Source: an uncultured bacterium (GTDB lineage: Bacteria > Muiribacteriota > Ozemobacteria > Ozemobacterales > Ozemobacteraceae). Taken from it: DNA of 64,000 bases. The notes beneath the pieces were generated by a model, which searched no databases, was not told where the DNA came from, and was given only the letters and a program-made list of their open reading frames with translations. Shown here in pieces: positions 8,793-17,451 of the stretch. The DNA lies in assembly GCA_937949615.1 (NCBI GenBank), contig CALEDQ010000008.1:248001-312000 (forward strand). Reading direction: 5' to 3'. Numbering within the stretch: position 1 is the stretch's first letter; every line of letters begins with the position of its first letter. The translations under genes were made by a program, and so were the position numbers.

Positions 8793-10151
8793 TCAGTTTT
8801 CTCCGGCAGCAGCGGTTTTCAAGGCCTCCGCACTGGTTTCACTCATATTTTCTACTGCCGAATAGGCCGCTCTGACGATTTTCACCATCTGATCATGCTT
8901 GAAAAAGACATTCACATCAGATGCTGGCACACTCGAATACCGTGCCAGCTTTGCATCGGCAAGGCGTTCTTCTGACGGAACACTGATCGCCTGATGAATC
9001 TGCGACTGCCACAGATCGGCGCCGAACTGCTGTGAAAGCTGGGTTCCGGCATAGAGAACCACCGGAAAAAAAGTGCAGTCGCTCATGCCAAGGCGCTTCA
9101 GTTCGATGGCAAAATTAACGGTCGCTGCCATTTCTTCAGGGGTTTCATCAGGAAACCCGAGCATGAAGAAACCGCGCGAGTAAATGTGGCGTTGCCCGAG
9201 AAAGCCCACAGTGCTGCGCACCCGGTCAAGGTCGAGAAACTTTTGCAGCGCCTTCTGGCGCTCGCGGCTTGCAGTTTCAACGCCCATCGAAACGAAATTA
9301 CAGCCGGTTCTGGCCAGGTCATCGGCAATTTCAGCGGTAATGTGATCGGCACGCCCGATGCAGCTGTAAGTTACATCGAGCTTTGCAATACCGGCGAAAA
9401 AATCGGCAAGCCAGCGGCGGTCACTGAAGAACGAATCATCGAGAAAACCGATATTGATGCGGCCATAGCGCCCGGCATGAAACGCAACTTCGCGCAGCAC
9501 GCGATCGACCGAATAGCGCCTGACTTTGCCCGGCCAGAGTTTTGGCGAGGCACAGTAGGTGCAGCGGCAGGCGCAGCCACGCGAAGTCGTCATAAATACC
9601 GAGCGCGGCACTTTGAGCTGATCCTGCAGAGCAAAGTAATCTGGCATCGAAACGAGCTGATAATCAAGAAATGGCAGAATATCGAGATTGGCAATTTCAT
9701 TGCCGTTAATTGTCACTGTTGCTTCTTCGGCCGGGCGATCTGATCTGATCAGGTCTTCAAGTGCCGTTTCGCCTTCGCCGACAATCGCAAAATCAACAAG
9801 ATGCGCATCGATTATCCGGCCCGGCATTGCCGTCAGCAGGGGACCGCCGCCAATTGTTCGAATTTCGGGCACTTCAACCTTGAGAGCCCGGCACAACTTT
9901 GCTGCGGTAGCCTCGGTGCCCTGATAGAAGGGAATCCCAACCCATTTCGGGGCGACAGCCCTTATTTCTGCAAGCGTTTGTGGCAGGTCGAGCTGCTGCT
10001 GTGAGGCGTCGAGAATTCTGGTGCCGATTCCCTTAGAGTTCAGCCATGAAGCAAGATAAATCAGGTTGACCGGTGGCTTCAGATCGACCATTGCGCGCGT
10101 ATCCCAGCTCAGGGGGAACGAAACGAGTATGACTTCACTCTGACTGTTCAT
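8793..10151 (-). CDS. B12-binding-domain radical SAM protein
   Basis: This gene encodes 452 residues from ATG 10151, which has an AAAGG site eight bases upstream. An in-frame TTG at 10169 is less likely. Residues about 5-150 form the cobalamin-binding Rossmann domain (NLIYLASWLNSKG, TIGGGPLLTAMP, FAIVGEGETAL). The radical SAM core follows, with the cluster motif CACRCTYC and the later segments INIGFLDDSFF, SMGVETAS and MLGFPDETPEEM. Family members perform methylations, ring contractions and other radical chemistry on lipids, bacteriochlorophyll, hopanoids or antibiotics. It overlaps the dehydrogenase-like gene by 17 bases, which suggests translational coupling. Confidence 0.88.
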   Translation of the reverse strand: MNSQSEVILVSFPLSWDTRAMVDLKPPVNLIYLASWLNSKGIGTRILDASQQQLDLPQTLAEIRAVAPKWVGIPFYQGTEATAAKLCRALKVEVPEIRTIGGGPLLTAMPGRIIDAHLVDFAIVGEGETALEDLIRSDRPAEEATVTINGNEIANLDILPFLDYQLVSMPDYFALQDQLKVPRSVFMTTSRGCACRCTYCASPKLWPGKVRRYSVDRVLREVAFHAGRYGRINIGFLDDSFFSDRRWLADFFAGIAKLDVTYSCIGRADHITAEIADDLARTGCNFVSMGVETASRERQKALQKFLDLDRVRSTVGFLGQRHIYSRGFFMLGFPDETPEEMAATVNFAIELKRLGMSDCTFFPVVLYAGTQLSQQFGADLWQSQIHQAISVPSEERLADAKLARYSSVPASDVNVFFKHDQMVKIVRAAYSAVENMSETSAEALKTAAAGEN

Positions 10152-11166
10152 CAAAAACCTTTCTGACAAAAGACTCAGGCGAAATTTCGCGGGCGGTGAC
10201 CGCCAGCAGGCTGCCGGAACCCTCGATATGCCTCAGACCGGCGACCATGTCGGCACAGCTTAAGCCAATCTGTTCAAGTCCGGCAAGATTTACCGGAAGT
10301 CCAAGACGCACACACATGGCACGAAACTTTTTCAACAGGTCGTATGAGCCGGTTTGCCCGGCAAATGCCCAGACATTCATCAGTGACCCGGCGGCAACCA
10401 GTTCGCCATGAAATGGCTTTAATGCGTCATTGTAGAGATGGCTTTCCATTATCGCATAATAGAGTTTGTGCTCGCCGCCGGCGCTCAGCTCGGTATTGCC
10501 GCGCTTGATCACCATCAGCGAGCTGGCATGCGAGTAGCGGGCAAGACGGCGCATGGCCATGCGGTTGAAGCCATTAAAGCGGTTCAATACCCAGTCGATG
10601 GCATTGAAATAGAAAGCGGCGAGTTCTTCAATTTCAGAGCGACTGAAACTGCCGCTTTGAAAGCTGTAATCGATGGCAGCACTGATGCCGGCAAAAAAGT
10701 CACCGAAACCGGCGCGTGCCGCCCGCAGAACCGTAGGGTTAACTGCGGTTTCAAGAAATTCATCGAGAATAAAAACCGTTTCAGGGGCCCGGGTTTTGCT
10801 GGCTCTGAATTTTCCCTCGTATTTGAGCACGCTGCGGTCAACACTGATGCATGAAGTCGACAGAAATGTCGGAATCAGCAAAAGCGGCCGGTCGGCAACA
10901 TGAGCGCAGGCCCTTGCCACATCGAGAGCGGCACAGCCCCCCACCCCGACGTATCTGACGGCCTTGCCGCTTACGGCAATTATGGCCTCGATGTTGCGGG
11001 CGCAGTTCGAGTCGATGACACGCAGCAGCGGCAGCTTCTGCAGTCTTTCCTGCTGTGAATCATCGGTGATGAAAAATGTCTGACCGTCGTCGAGTGCCGC
11101 AGTGAGTTCGAGCAGCGACGACGCCGTAAAAACCAGCTCAGGCCTTTTCCATAGCGAATTCTGCAT
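10135..11166 (-). CDS. Glycerol-1-phosphate dehydrogenase-like (iron-ADH/DHQS fold) enzyme
   Basis: I choose ATG 11166 (343 residues) because a TATAAT box at 11204-11209 lies downstream of the longer in-frame start at 11292. The NAD-binding segment reads VGVGGCAALDVARACAH, then LLIPTFLSTSCIS. Metal-binding motifs follow: RAGFGDFFA (Asp), GGEHKLYYA (His) and FHGELVAAG (His). These match the AraM/EgsA branch of the iron-containing alcohol dehydrogenase and dehydroquinate synthase superfamily, which reduces dihydroxyacetone phosphate to sn-glycerol-1-phosphate. The match is by motif only, and a related sugar-cyclising or reducing role is possible. It leads an operon with two radical SAM genes. 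Confidence 0.75.
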   Translation of the reverse strand: MQNSLWKRPELVFTASSLLELTAALDDGQTFFITDDSQQERLQKLPLLRVIDSNCARNIEAIIAVSGKAVRYVGVGGCAALDVARACAHVADRPLLLIPTFLSTSCISVDRSVLKYEGKFRASKTRAPETVFILDEFLETAVNPTVLRAARAGFGDFFAGISAAIDYSFQSGSFSRSEIEELAAFYFNAIDWVLNRFNGFNRMAMRRLARYSHASSLMVIKRGNTELSAGGEHKLYYAIMESHLYNDALKPFHGELVAAGSLMNVWAFAGQTGSYDLLKKFRAMCVRLGLPVNLAGLEQIGLSCADMVAGLRHIEGSGSLLAVTAREISPESFVRKVFDEQSE

Positions 11167-11203
11167 TGAAAATCCCGACAACCGAACTTGATGAGCCGCC
11201 ACA

Positions 11204-11232
11204 ATTATACCTGTACAACCGCAAAAACCTAA
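11204..11232 (-). promoter_or_regulatory. Promoter of the dehydrogenase/radical-SAM operon
   Basis: On the minus strand a perfect TATAAT (11204-11209) lies 17 bases from a poor -35 (TTAGGT). It would give a leader of about 30 bases before ATG 11166. The -10 is convincing and the -35 is not. Confidence 0.4.
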
Positions 11233-11318
11233 GCCCCATCTGCAGATTTTCAATGGCAATCTTTGCAACAGTTTCTCGAAATTATCGAACAACCTGCTTA
11301 TGCCATAAAAACTCAGTT

Positions 11319-12053
11319 TTATCTGGTCGAATTTGCGGCAAGCACGCCGGCAAGCGCGTCGGCAACGTCGCCGGAGTAAACGCCGCCGTGGTAATTGATA
11401 ATCTCGCTGATTTTGAGGCTTTGCATTTTTCGAATCGATGCGAGGGCAGCGTTCATATCGAGCGTGAACTGCGGGTTCGGCAATATCATCCGGCCGTCCT
11501 CGACAGCAGTGGCATCACCGGCAACAAAGATTCCACGATCTTCGACGTAGAGTGAAATGTGCCCCGGGGTGTGGCCGGGCGTCGCAATGACTCTGACACT
11601 CTCGCTGAGACGCTCGCCGTCATCAACCAGCCGGTCGACCGGGCAGATGTCGATGGTCTTCAGATAAGCGGCAAAACGTTCACCAAAATCCCGCTCACTG
11701 CCAACAAGCGTCTTATTGTGTTCTTCAGCCTGCTGCAGTCGCAGCGAAACCTTTTTACCGGCAATATAATCTGCTTCTGAACGGCCGGCAACGATTCTGA
11801 CCGCCGGGTGCATCATTTTCAGAGCCAGCAGAGAACCGACATGATCATGGTCGTGGTGCGAAACGACAATCATGGTCAGGTCTTTAACCGCCAGGCCATG
11901 TCTGGCCAGTTCCCTGGCAATATCCTCGGCCTGCCCCGGGTAACCGGCATCAAAAAGAATCCGCTCGTCATTGTCGATGAACAGAACCGGGTTAACTTCT
12001 GACTTAAAGGCCCCAAAATCCTTAACAAGACGCAAAATATGATGTATAAACAT
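11319..12053 (-). CDS. Metallo-beta-lactamase-fold hydrolase
   Basis: This gene encodes 244 residues with an AGGA site before the ATG. The zinc-binding signature SHHDHDHVG lies near residues 64-72, followed by ATPGHTPGH, FVAGDATA and a late YHGG. This is the complete metal-ligand set of the glyoxalase-II and MBL hydrolase family, so it is probably an active dinuclear-zinc hydrolase. The substrate is unknown; thioesters, lactones and phosphodiesters are all possible in the family. It is upstream of the dehydrogenase/radical-SAM operon on the same strand, but separated by about 150 bases with a separate promoter, so membership in that pathway is uncertain. Confidence 0.88.
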   Translation of the reverse strand: MFIHHILRLVKDFGAFKSEVNPVLFIDNDERILFDAGYPGQAEDIARELARHGLAVKDLTMIVVSHHDHDHVGSLLALKMMHPAVRIVAGRSEADYIAGKKVSLRLQQAEEHNKTLVGSERDFGERFAAYLKTIDICPVDRLVDDGERLSESVRVIATPGHTPGHISLYVEDRGIFVAGDATAVEDGRMILPNPQFTLDMNAALASIRKMQSLKISEIINYHGGVYSGDVADALAGVLAANSTR

Positions 12054-12193
12054 GCCAATTTCCTTTCTTTGTCATGATTTTCTCACAAACTGCTGTTACG
12101 ACAAAGATAAAGATGATAAACAATTTGCCTGGTGGCATTTAACAGAATCAGGGTAAAATACCACGATAAAATCTTCACCCCGATAAGCTGAGT

Positions 12194-12763
12194 ATGACGA
12201 CCATGAAAAAAATACCCGTGCCGGTTCTTCTGATTGCCCTGCTGCCGGTGATCACCGCCCTCTGGCTCAGATACAGCGGCAGAAACTGGCTTGCCCCTGA
12301 TGGCAGTCTGCGTCTCTGGTATGGGCTGGCAAACGGCTCCGGCACCTCACAGCACCTTCTCGACCCATACAGTTTCACGCATTTTCTGCACGGGTTTATT
12401 TTCTGCTGGCTGATAATGCTGGTCGGAAAAAGCCTGCCGTATCTCTGGCAGCTGACCCTGACTATCGCTGCCGAATCTGCCTGGGAAATAACCGAAAACT
12501 CAGAAACAATAATCAACCGTTACCGCGAAGCCACCGTCGCACTCGGCTATTTCGGCGACAGTATCATCAACTCGATGTCAGATATTCTCTTCTGTGCACT
12601 CGGCTTTGTTGTCGCCGCCAGGCTCGGTTTTAAAAAAAGCCTGGCGGTCTTCGTCATCATCGAACTGCTGCTTCTGCTCTGGATCAGAGACAATCTGACG
12701 CTGAACATCATAATGCTCTTAAGACCGGTCGAAGCCATCAAAGCCTGGCAGGGCGCCATCTGA
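12194..12763 (+). CDS. DUF2585 (UPF0314) family membrane protein
   Basis: This gene encodes 189 residues with four or five membrane helices. The family hallmark is clear: DPYSFTHFLHGFIF, then SAWEITENSETIINRYREA, then YFGDSIINSMSDI. This conserved set of His, Glu, Arg and Asp residues beside helices suggests a membrane-embedded active or binding site, but no function is established for the family. The start at 12194 has a weak ribosome site; ATG 12203 is an alternative. The next gene follows after about 100 bases, a gap that contains a GC-rich inverted repeat (12770-12777 and 12801-12808). Confidence 0.85.
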   Translation: MTTMKKIPVPVLLIALLPVITALWLRYSGRNWLAPDGSLRLWYGLANGSGTSQHLLDPYSFTHFLHGFIFCWLIMLVGKSLPYLWQLTLTIAAESAWEITENSETIINRYREATVALGYFGDSIINSMSDILFCALGFVVAARLGFKKSLAVFVIIELLLLLWIRDNLTLNIIMLLRPVEAIKAWQGAI

Positions 12764-12857
12764 AACAGAGCCCCTGCAGAAAGCCGATCGCGCAGGCCCG
12801 GCAGGGGCGCTTCCGTTAACGCCGCGATTGCTGTATATTTGTTGTGAAAAACCACTC

Positions 12858-12872
12858 AGGAGATTTCATATC
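12858..12872 (+). promoter_or_regulatory. Shine-Dalgarno site in front of an apparent ATC start codon
   Basis: AGGAG at 12858-12862 sits seven bases before the codon ATC at 12870-12872. No ATG, GTG or TTG lies at the expected distance in frame. The only in-frame canonical start (TTG 12828) has no ribosome site. Confidence 0.5.
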
Positions 12873-14003
12873 AACAGCTCAATCAAAACCGGTCTGCTGC
12901 TTTTTTCGTTTGTTGCCTCAACCCTGCTGACCCCGGCAGTCTGCACCGCTCAGCGCGCCAGCAATCCAGACTTTCCGCAATATGAAAGTTCTGGTTATTC
13001 AGATTATCCTGAAATGACCGAGCCTGAACCGGGCGCCGATGAATCGACCAGCGTCTACGAATACCTCGATCGTGAAGGCGAATCTGGCAGTGAAGACTCA
13101 GAAAATTATTATGACGAGCCCAATTATGAATCTGCCGGCACCGGCGAATACGACGAAACCACAGATGTCAGCGAAGCTGCTGAGTCCGCTCCGCCACCGG
13201 CACGCCAGCTGCTCAAGCCCGGCGCCCCGATCGATATCGCCGAAAAAACCATTCGCGTCGGGCGTATCCCCTACCTCAGCGTTAAACAGCTGATGGCCCA
13301 GGCGGTACCGCTGCTGCGCAATCTGCAGAAACGCACCGGCGCCAAAGAAGTCAGGCTGGTTTCGAGCGGCTCATATTCAGATATCATCAGCGCCCTGGCC
13401 CGCGGAAAAATCGATTTCGCCTGGGTGGGCCCGACCGCCTATCTCAAACACCGCGACAAAGAGAACCTGATGGCGGTTGCCAAAGCAAAATTCGGCGACG
13501 AAACCGCCTACCGCGGCGTCTTTATCGCGCCGGCCAAAGGCAAAGTGCAGGGCCTCGAAGATCTCAGCGGAAACATCGTCGGCTTCGTCGACCCCGAATC
13601 GGCAAGCGGCTACATCTACCCCAACTACCTTCTGAAAACTCTGAAAATCAGACTGAACAAAAAGACCCGCGTCGCCTTTCTCAAAAACCACGACAATGTT
13701 CTGCTGGCGGTTTTAAAAGGCAAAATCGACGCCGGGGCCTGTCTCGAAAAGACCATTACCGCCTCGAAAATCAAAGATCTCGATAAAAGAATCATCGTTC
13801 TCGCAAAGACCGAAGAAATACCCTCTGACGTCATCGTCTGCCGTCAGGACTGCGCAGCGAATCTGCGCGAAAAATTTCAGGAAGCCCTCACCAGCATCAA
13901 ACCAGGCGAACTGCCCGGCAGTCCGCTGACCTTTCTTGCCGCCAGCGACGATGAATTTGCACCTGTCGAAGCGGTGATGCGCTATCTCAAGCTGCTACCC
14001 TGA
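12870..14003 (+). CDS. PhnD-like periplasmic substrate-binding protein (orphan)
   Basis: The product is about 377 residues if initiated at ATC 12870, which gives a clean signal peptide (NSSIKTGLLLFSF, cleavage near VCTA). From TTG 12828 it would carry 14 extra, mostly polar residues. After the signal comes an acidic linker rich in Glu, Ser and Tyr (about 30-105). The rest is a PhnD-type phosphonate/phosphite-binding domain with FAWVGPTAYL and FVDPESASGYIYP, both characteristic. No ABC permease or ATPase is nearby, so it may be a sensor input or scavenging protein. The long acidic spacer is unusual for a freely diffusing binding protein. Confidence 0.82.
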   Translation: MNSSIKTGLLLFSFVASTLLTPAVCTAQRASNPDFPQYESSGYSDYPEMTEPEPGADESTSVYEYLDREGESGSEDSENYYDEPNYESAGTGEYDETTDVSEAAESAPPPARQLLKPGAPIDIAEKTIRVGRIPYLSVKQLMAQAVPLLRNLQKRTGAKEVRLVSSGSYSDIISALARGKIDFAWVGPTAYLKHRDKENLMAVAKAKFGDETAYRGVFIAPAKGKVQGLEDLSGNIVGFVDPESASGYIYPNYLLKTLKIRLNKKTRVAFLKNHDNVLLAVLKGKIDAGACLEKTITASKIKDLDKRIIVLAKTEEIPSDVIVCRQDCAANLREKFQEALTSIKPGELPGSPLTFLAASDDEFAPVEAVMRYLKLLP

Positions 14004-14033
14004 ACAGAGGCGGCAACAGCTGGATTTTCTGCA

Positions 14034-14068
14034 AACAGCCCTGACAGTTCAGGGCTGTTTTGCTTTTT
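14034..14068 (+). terminator. Terminator between convergent genes
   Basis: A perfect 11-bp stem (AACAGCCCTGA at 14034-14044, TCAGGGCTGTT at 14049-14059) with a CAGT loop and a T-rich tail ends the PhnD-like gene. The right arm contains the stop codon of the convergent gene. Confidence 0.85.
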
Positions 14069-15029
14069 CGGCCTGCAATAGCAGCAACCAGAAGGCAAAA
14101 AGCCCGATAAGGCCAGTAAAAATGTTGCTGAAAAGTATCCCCGGCATGGTGGCAAAAACCATGGCCACCACCGGCCCGACCGGCCGCTGATACTTGCGGA
14201 ATTTAAAAACCATGACAATAAAAAAGATGAACAGGACAAAGCATAAAAGCTCCTGTATGGCAAAAATTCCCCGGAACATACTGTGACTCATCATAGCCTG
14301 AACACCCATGCTGAGTGTCACGGCCAGATAAATTGTCTGCAGACCGGTCCACAGAGCTGCTCCAGCTGTCACACCGGCCCAGAAATTCGTCTGCCAGTTA
14401 CCGCTGCGCTTCAGAAACAGCACGGCGCCAGCCATCGCAATCAACATTTGCATCACTAAAACCGGCATCTGCCCATATGCGATGGTGAAGCGTCCCAGTG
14501 CCCGCAAAGCCGGGTTCATTCTGTCGAGGCTATAGGGATCGGGGTTGAAACCATCGATGGTTTTCTGCCAGAGTTTCTCATCGATGCCGGACTTCTGGCA
14601 CTTATCAATAAAATAAGCCCGCACCGATTCAGCTGTTACTTTGTCCTCATCGTCTTCAATAAAACCATGCTTCACACAATAGATGTCATATTTATGACTA
14701 TCCTGGTGCGCAGCGCCAGCTAAAGCCCACGGCACGACAGCATACCTGCACCCGGGCAAAAGAAGCTTATGAGATTCAATGTCCTTGATCAGTGCCTGCT
14801 CAATCAGTGCCTCGAGCGGAATCTCGCCAGTCGACGGGTCAGCGCGCAGCTCTGGCGGGGGAAAACCGCTACCGCCACTTTTAAGAGCGTCCGTATATTT
14901 GGTCAATTCCTCTAGAATTTCCTGACAGCGCCGATATTCGGTCTTTGCACGCCTGGAAGCTTCTGCTGTCAGAGGAAGAAGAATCACAATAAAACACAAT
15001 AAAACCGTAAAAAGCTTTGACCTGTTCAT
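14049..15029 (-). CDS. Membrane protein of unknown function with signal peptide
   Basis: This gene encodes 326 residues: a signal peptide (1-24, ending AEA), an extracytoplasmic region of about 165 residues with several cysteines (for example PGCRYAVVPW, IYCVKHGFIE, DKCQKSG), then four or five helices between about 185 and 320. I do not recognise the family. It begins nine bases after the ankyrin gene and is the last gene of a four-gene operon starting with the GGDEF receptor. The paired cysteines suggest disulfides on the periplasmic side. Confidence 0.7.
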   Translation of the reverse strand: MNRSKLFTVLLCFIVILLPLTAEASRRAKTEYRRCQEILEELTKYTDALKSGGSGFPPPELRADPSTGEIPLEALIEQALIKDIESHKLLLPGCRYAVVPWALAGAAHQDSHKYDIYCVKHGFIEDDEDKVTAESVRAYFIDKCQKSGIDEKLWQKTIDGFNPDPYSLDRMNPALRALGRFTIAYGQMPVLVMQMLIAMAGAVLFLKRSGNWQTNFWAGVTAGAALWTGLQTIYLAVTLSMGVQAMMSHSMFRGIFAIQELLCFVLFIFFIVMVFKFRKYQRPVGPVVAMVFATMPGILFSNIFTGLIGLFAFWLLLLQAEKAKQP

Positions 15030-15038
15030 TTTATCAAC

Positions 15039-16457
15039 TCATCTCTCTGTTTTTTCAGCAACAGAATTTTCGATTATCTTCAAAAGACGCAGGTAACGCA
15101 TCTTTTCAGCAAAACTGCGCGGTGAATCGCCGGTTTTGTCTTTTATATCAGGATCGGCATGCCATTTCATAAGAGTTTCAACCAGCTCTGGCTCATTGAG
15201 TTCGACTGCGTAACGCAGAGGTGTCTTCCCATCGTTGTCTGGCTGATTGATTACCAGGGGAATAAATTCGGCATAATTATAATAACGCGCCGAACTTTCG
15301 CTGACAAAACTACCCAGCATCAGATGAAGAAAGCTTTTGCCATTTTTATCAACAGCCGTGCATTCAATGCCGTTGGACTGCAGAATTTTAAACACAGCCG
15401 GATCACGGGTAAACAAAGACAGATAAAACAGGTTTTCACCATTGTTTACAGGGACTCTGGCGCCAAGTTTGATTAGTTCCTGTATCAGTTCGGAGACCGG
15501 CTCGAATCTGCTGCTCAATGCCGCGGCAATCAAAGATGTTCCATCTGCCTTGACCGGCTGGTTGAGATCGGCGCCGTAACTTGCCAGCATGTGCACATAA
15601 GGAAGTGATTTTTTGCCGTTACTGTGCAACCCGACAGCCAGGCCAAGCGCTGTTTGATCAGGGGTCTCAGACAGCCAGAGATTCGGGTCGGCCCCGGCTT
15701 TAAGAAGCATTTCGGTGATCTGCGGGCTGCCATAGCCTCGAATTGCCCACCACAGGGGGCGATAGCGGTAATTTCCTGCAGGTTTGTTCAGATCTGGCTT
15801 CTGCGTCAACAGCCATTCTACCAGAGCGTCCTGATGCTCATCGACGGCCCGGCACAGGGCAGTTTCGAGCGGATTTTCAGTAATTTCTCCTCTTATACCT
15901 TCAAGCAGAGGTGCAAAGCGGTCGGTTCTGCCATTTTTTGCAGCCCTGATAAGCGCATCCATGTAACTTCCGGCAATGAACGGCAACGAGGCGGTCAATA
16001 ATATGCCGACAAAAATTGTCAAAAATGCGGTTCGACCGGGGCTTAACTCCGTACCCTCTGCAGAAGAGGGTTTTGCCACAATTCTGTTGGCCCAGTATAA
16101 GAACCAGAGCCCGAACAGCAGCCAGTATGGCCCAAGAAAAGGCAGGTTTCCGACATAATCTCTTATCAATCCCGGGGTAATTCTGAGGACCAAAAGTGAG
16201 AGAACCATAACGAAAACCCAGAGAACATAAGCAGCCGGCAACCATTCTGCCTGTTGCTGTTTTGCCTTTTCAAGATTGAGAACGGCAACCGGAAGCCAGA
16301 ACAATGCCAGCAGCACCCCGGTCAGGCGAACCCAGAAAAAAGAGATCTGGGCAAATTCGAGACAGGCAAACAGCGCGATTATTATACCGACGACCCGGGC
16401 CTGAAAAGGGAATCGCCAGCTTATTACCGGCACAGTTTCATCTGCATGATCATTCAT
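15039..16457 (-). CDS. Membrane-anchored ankyrin-repeat protein
   Basis: This gene encodes 472 residues. The N-terminal 165 residues hold about five membrane helices. The rest is an ankyrin array with repeats such as RPLWWAIRGYGSPQITEMLLKAG, TALGLAVG, TSLIAAAL and TPLRYAVELNEPELVETLM, about six to seven units. Ankyrin domains bind protein partners. The gene overlaps the TAXI gene by eight bases (ATGAATGA), so the two are probably coupled. Whether the ankyrin face is cytoplasmic or periplasmic cannot be settled from sequence. Confidence 0.82.
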   Translation of the reverse strand: MNDHADETVPVISWRFPFQARVVGIIIALFACLEFAQISFFWVRLTGVLLALFWLPVAVLNLEKAKQQQAEWLPAAYVLWVFVMVLSLLVLRITPGLIRDYVGNLPFLGPYWLLFGLWFLYWANRIVAKPSSAEGTELSPGRTAFLTIFVGILLTASLPFIAGSYMDALIRAAKNGRTDRFAPLLEGIRGEITENPLETALCRAVDEHQDALVEWLLTQKPDLNKPAGNYRYRPLWWAIRGYGSPQITEMLLKAGADPNLWLSETPDQTALGLAVGLHSNGKKSLPYVHMLASYGADLNQPVKADGTSLIAAALSSRFEPVSELIQELIKLGARVPVNNGENLFYLSLFTRDPAVFKILQSNGIECTAVDKNGKSFLHLMLGSFVSESSARYYNYAEFIPLVINQPDNDGKTPLRYAVELNEPELVETLMKWHADPDIKDKTGDSPRSFAEKMRYLRLLKIIENSVAEKTER

Positions 16458-17451
16458 CTGTCTTTTTACCTGCCTTCAATCCTGATTCTCTTATGAAACG
16501 GGCAGTGCCGGCATGTAGAAAACCTTCCGGAATGCCATTCAACATCGTTTCAGGTTTGATATCATGCGCCCGCTCGTGTATGGTCTTCAAATAGTCGAGC
16601 TCTGCGAACAACGTGCCGACGAGACGGTTGCCAAGCTCCTCTGAAAGCCTGGTAGTGGTAACGAGCATCGCCATCAACGCTGGAACTTTGACTTCCTCGT
16701 TGACACCACCATAAGTCAGCGCCGGAATCTTAACACCGGAAAGATACGGCAGAGTTTCCGAAATGCTTGCCAGATCAGCATCTGAAAAATTCATGATGCG
16801 CACCGGCATGCGTCTGGCCAGCTCGTCAACCATCTTTGTCGGAATACCCGCAATGATGATCGCGGCATCACATTCGCCGCGTTCCATGGCCTGTATCGAT
16901 TCGTCGTAACCCAGATAAAGCGGTTGGTAATGCCCCTCTCTGACCCCAAGTGCTGACAACAGTTCGACCGAAGTCATCGCATTACCGCTGCCACGGGCCC
17001 CGACCACAATACGTCTGCCACGCAACTGGCTGACGCTGGTAATCGTGGCCGAAGCCGGGGTCAGCACCTGCACGACTTCAGGGTAGAGAGCCAGCAGCAC
17101 CCGTAGTTCGTTTACGGGCGCACCCGTGAACTGTCCGGTGCCGTTGATTGCGGCAAGAACCATATCGCTCTGGGCAATCGCCAGGTCGAGCTCGAGGTTC
17201 TGCAACAGATTGATGTTGTCGAGCGAGCCACGTGTCGAATGTGCCTGCACGCTCAGCTTTTCTGACCGCGTTGTCCAGGCATTCGCAAAGGCGTTACCAA
17301 GCGGAAAATAGGTGCCGGTCATCGAACCGGTGCCAAGAGCGAGAAAGTCGACGAGTCTGCTGACCTGCACCGTGGCATTTTCAGCGGCGGTGGCGCAGCA
17401 GATACTGATCAGAATAAAAAAGACTGCAACGATGATGTTTCTGCTTTTCAT
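16450..17451 (-). CDS. TAXI-family TRAP-type solute receptor (orphan)
   Basis: This gene encodes 333 residues. A signal peptide (1-22) precedes the TAXI domain, with the diagnostic LALGTGSMTGTYFPLGNAFA near residue 37, then the segments STRGSLDNINLL and DLAIAQSDM. In TRAP-TAXI transporters this protein delivers solute to a fused DctQM permease. No permease is encoded here. Instead the gene overlaps the end of a GGDEF receptor gene by four bases (ATGA) and the start of the ankyrin gene by eight. A sensory or partner role for the receptor's periplasmic domain is therefore plausible. Confidence 0.88.
   Translation of the reverse strand: MKSRNIIVAVFFILISICCATAAENATVQVSRLVDFLALGTGSMTGTYFPLGNAFANAWTTRSEKLSVQAHSTRGSLDNINLLQNLELDLAIAQSDMVLAAINGTGQFTGAPVNELRVLLALYPEVVQVLTPASATITSVSQLRGRRIVVGARGSGNAMTSVELLSALGVREGHYQPLYLGYDESIQAMERGECDAAIIIAGIPTKMVDELARRMPVRIMNFSDADLASISETLPYLSGVKIPALTYGGVNEEVKVPALMAMLVTTTRLSEELGNRLVGTLFAELDYLKTIHERAHDIKPETMLNGIPEGFLHAGTARFIRESGLKAGKKTDE

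Noticed and set aside
12770..12808. Terminator between the DUF2585 and PhnD-like genes
   Set aside because: The GC-rich 8-bp inverted repeat has a 23-base loop and no T-tract.
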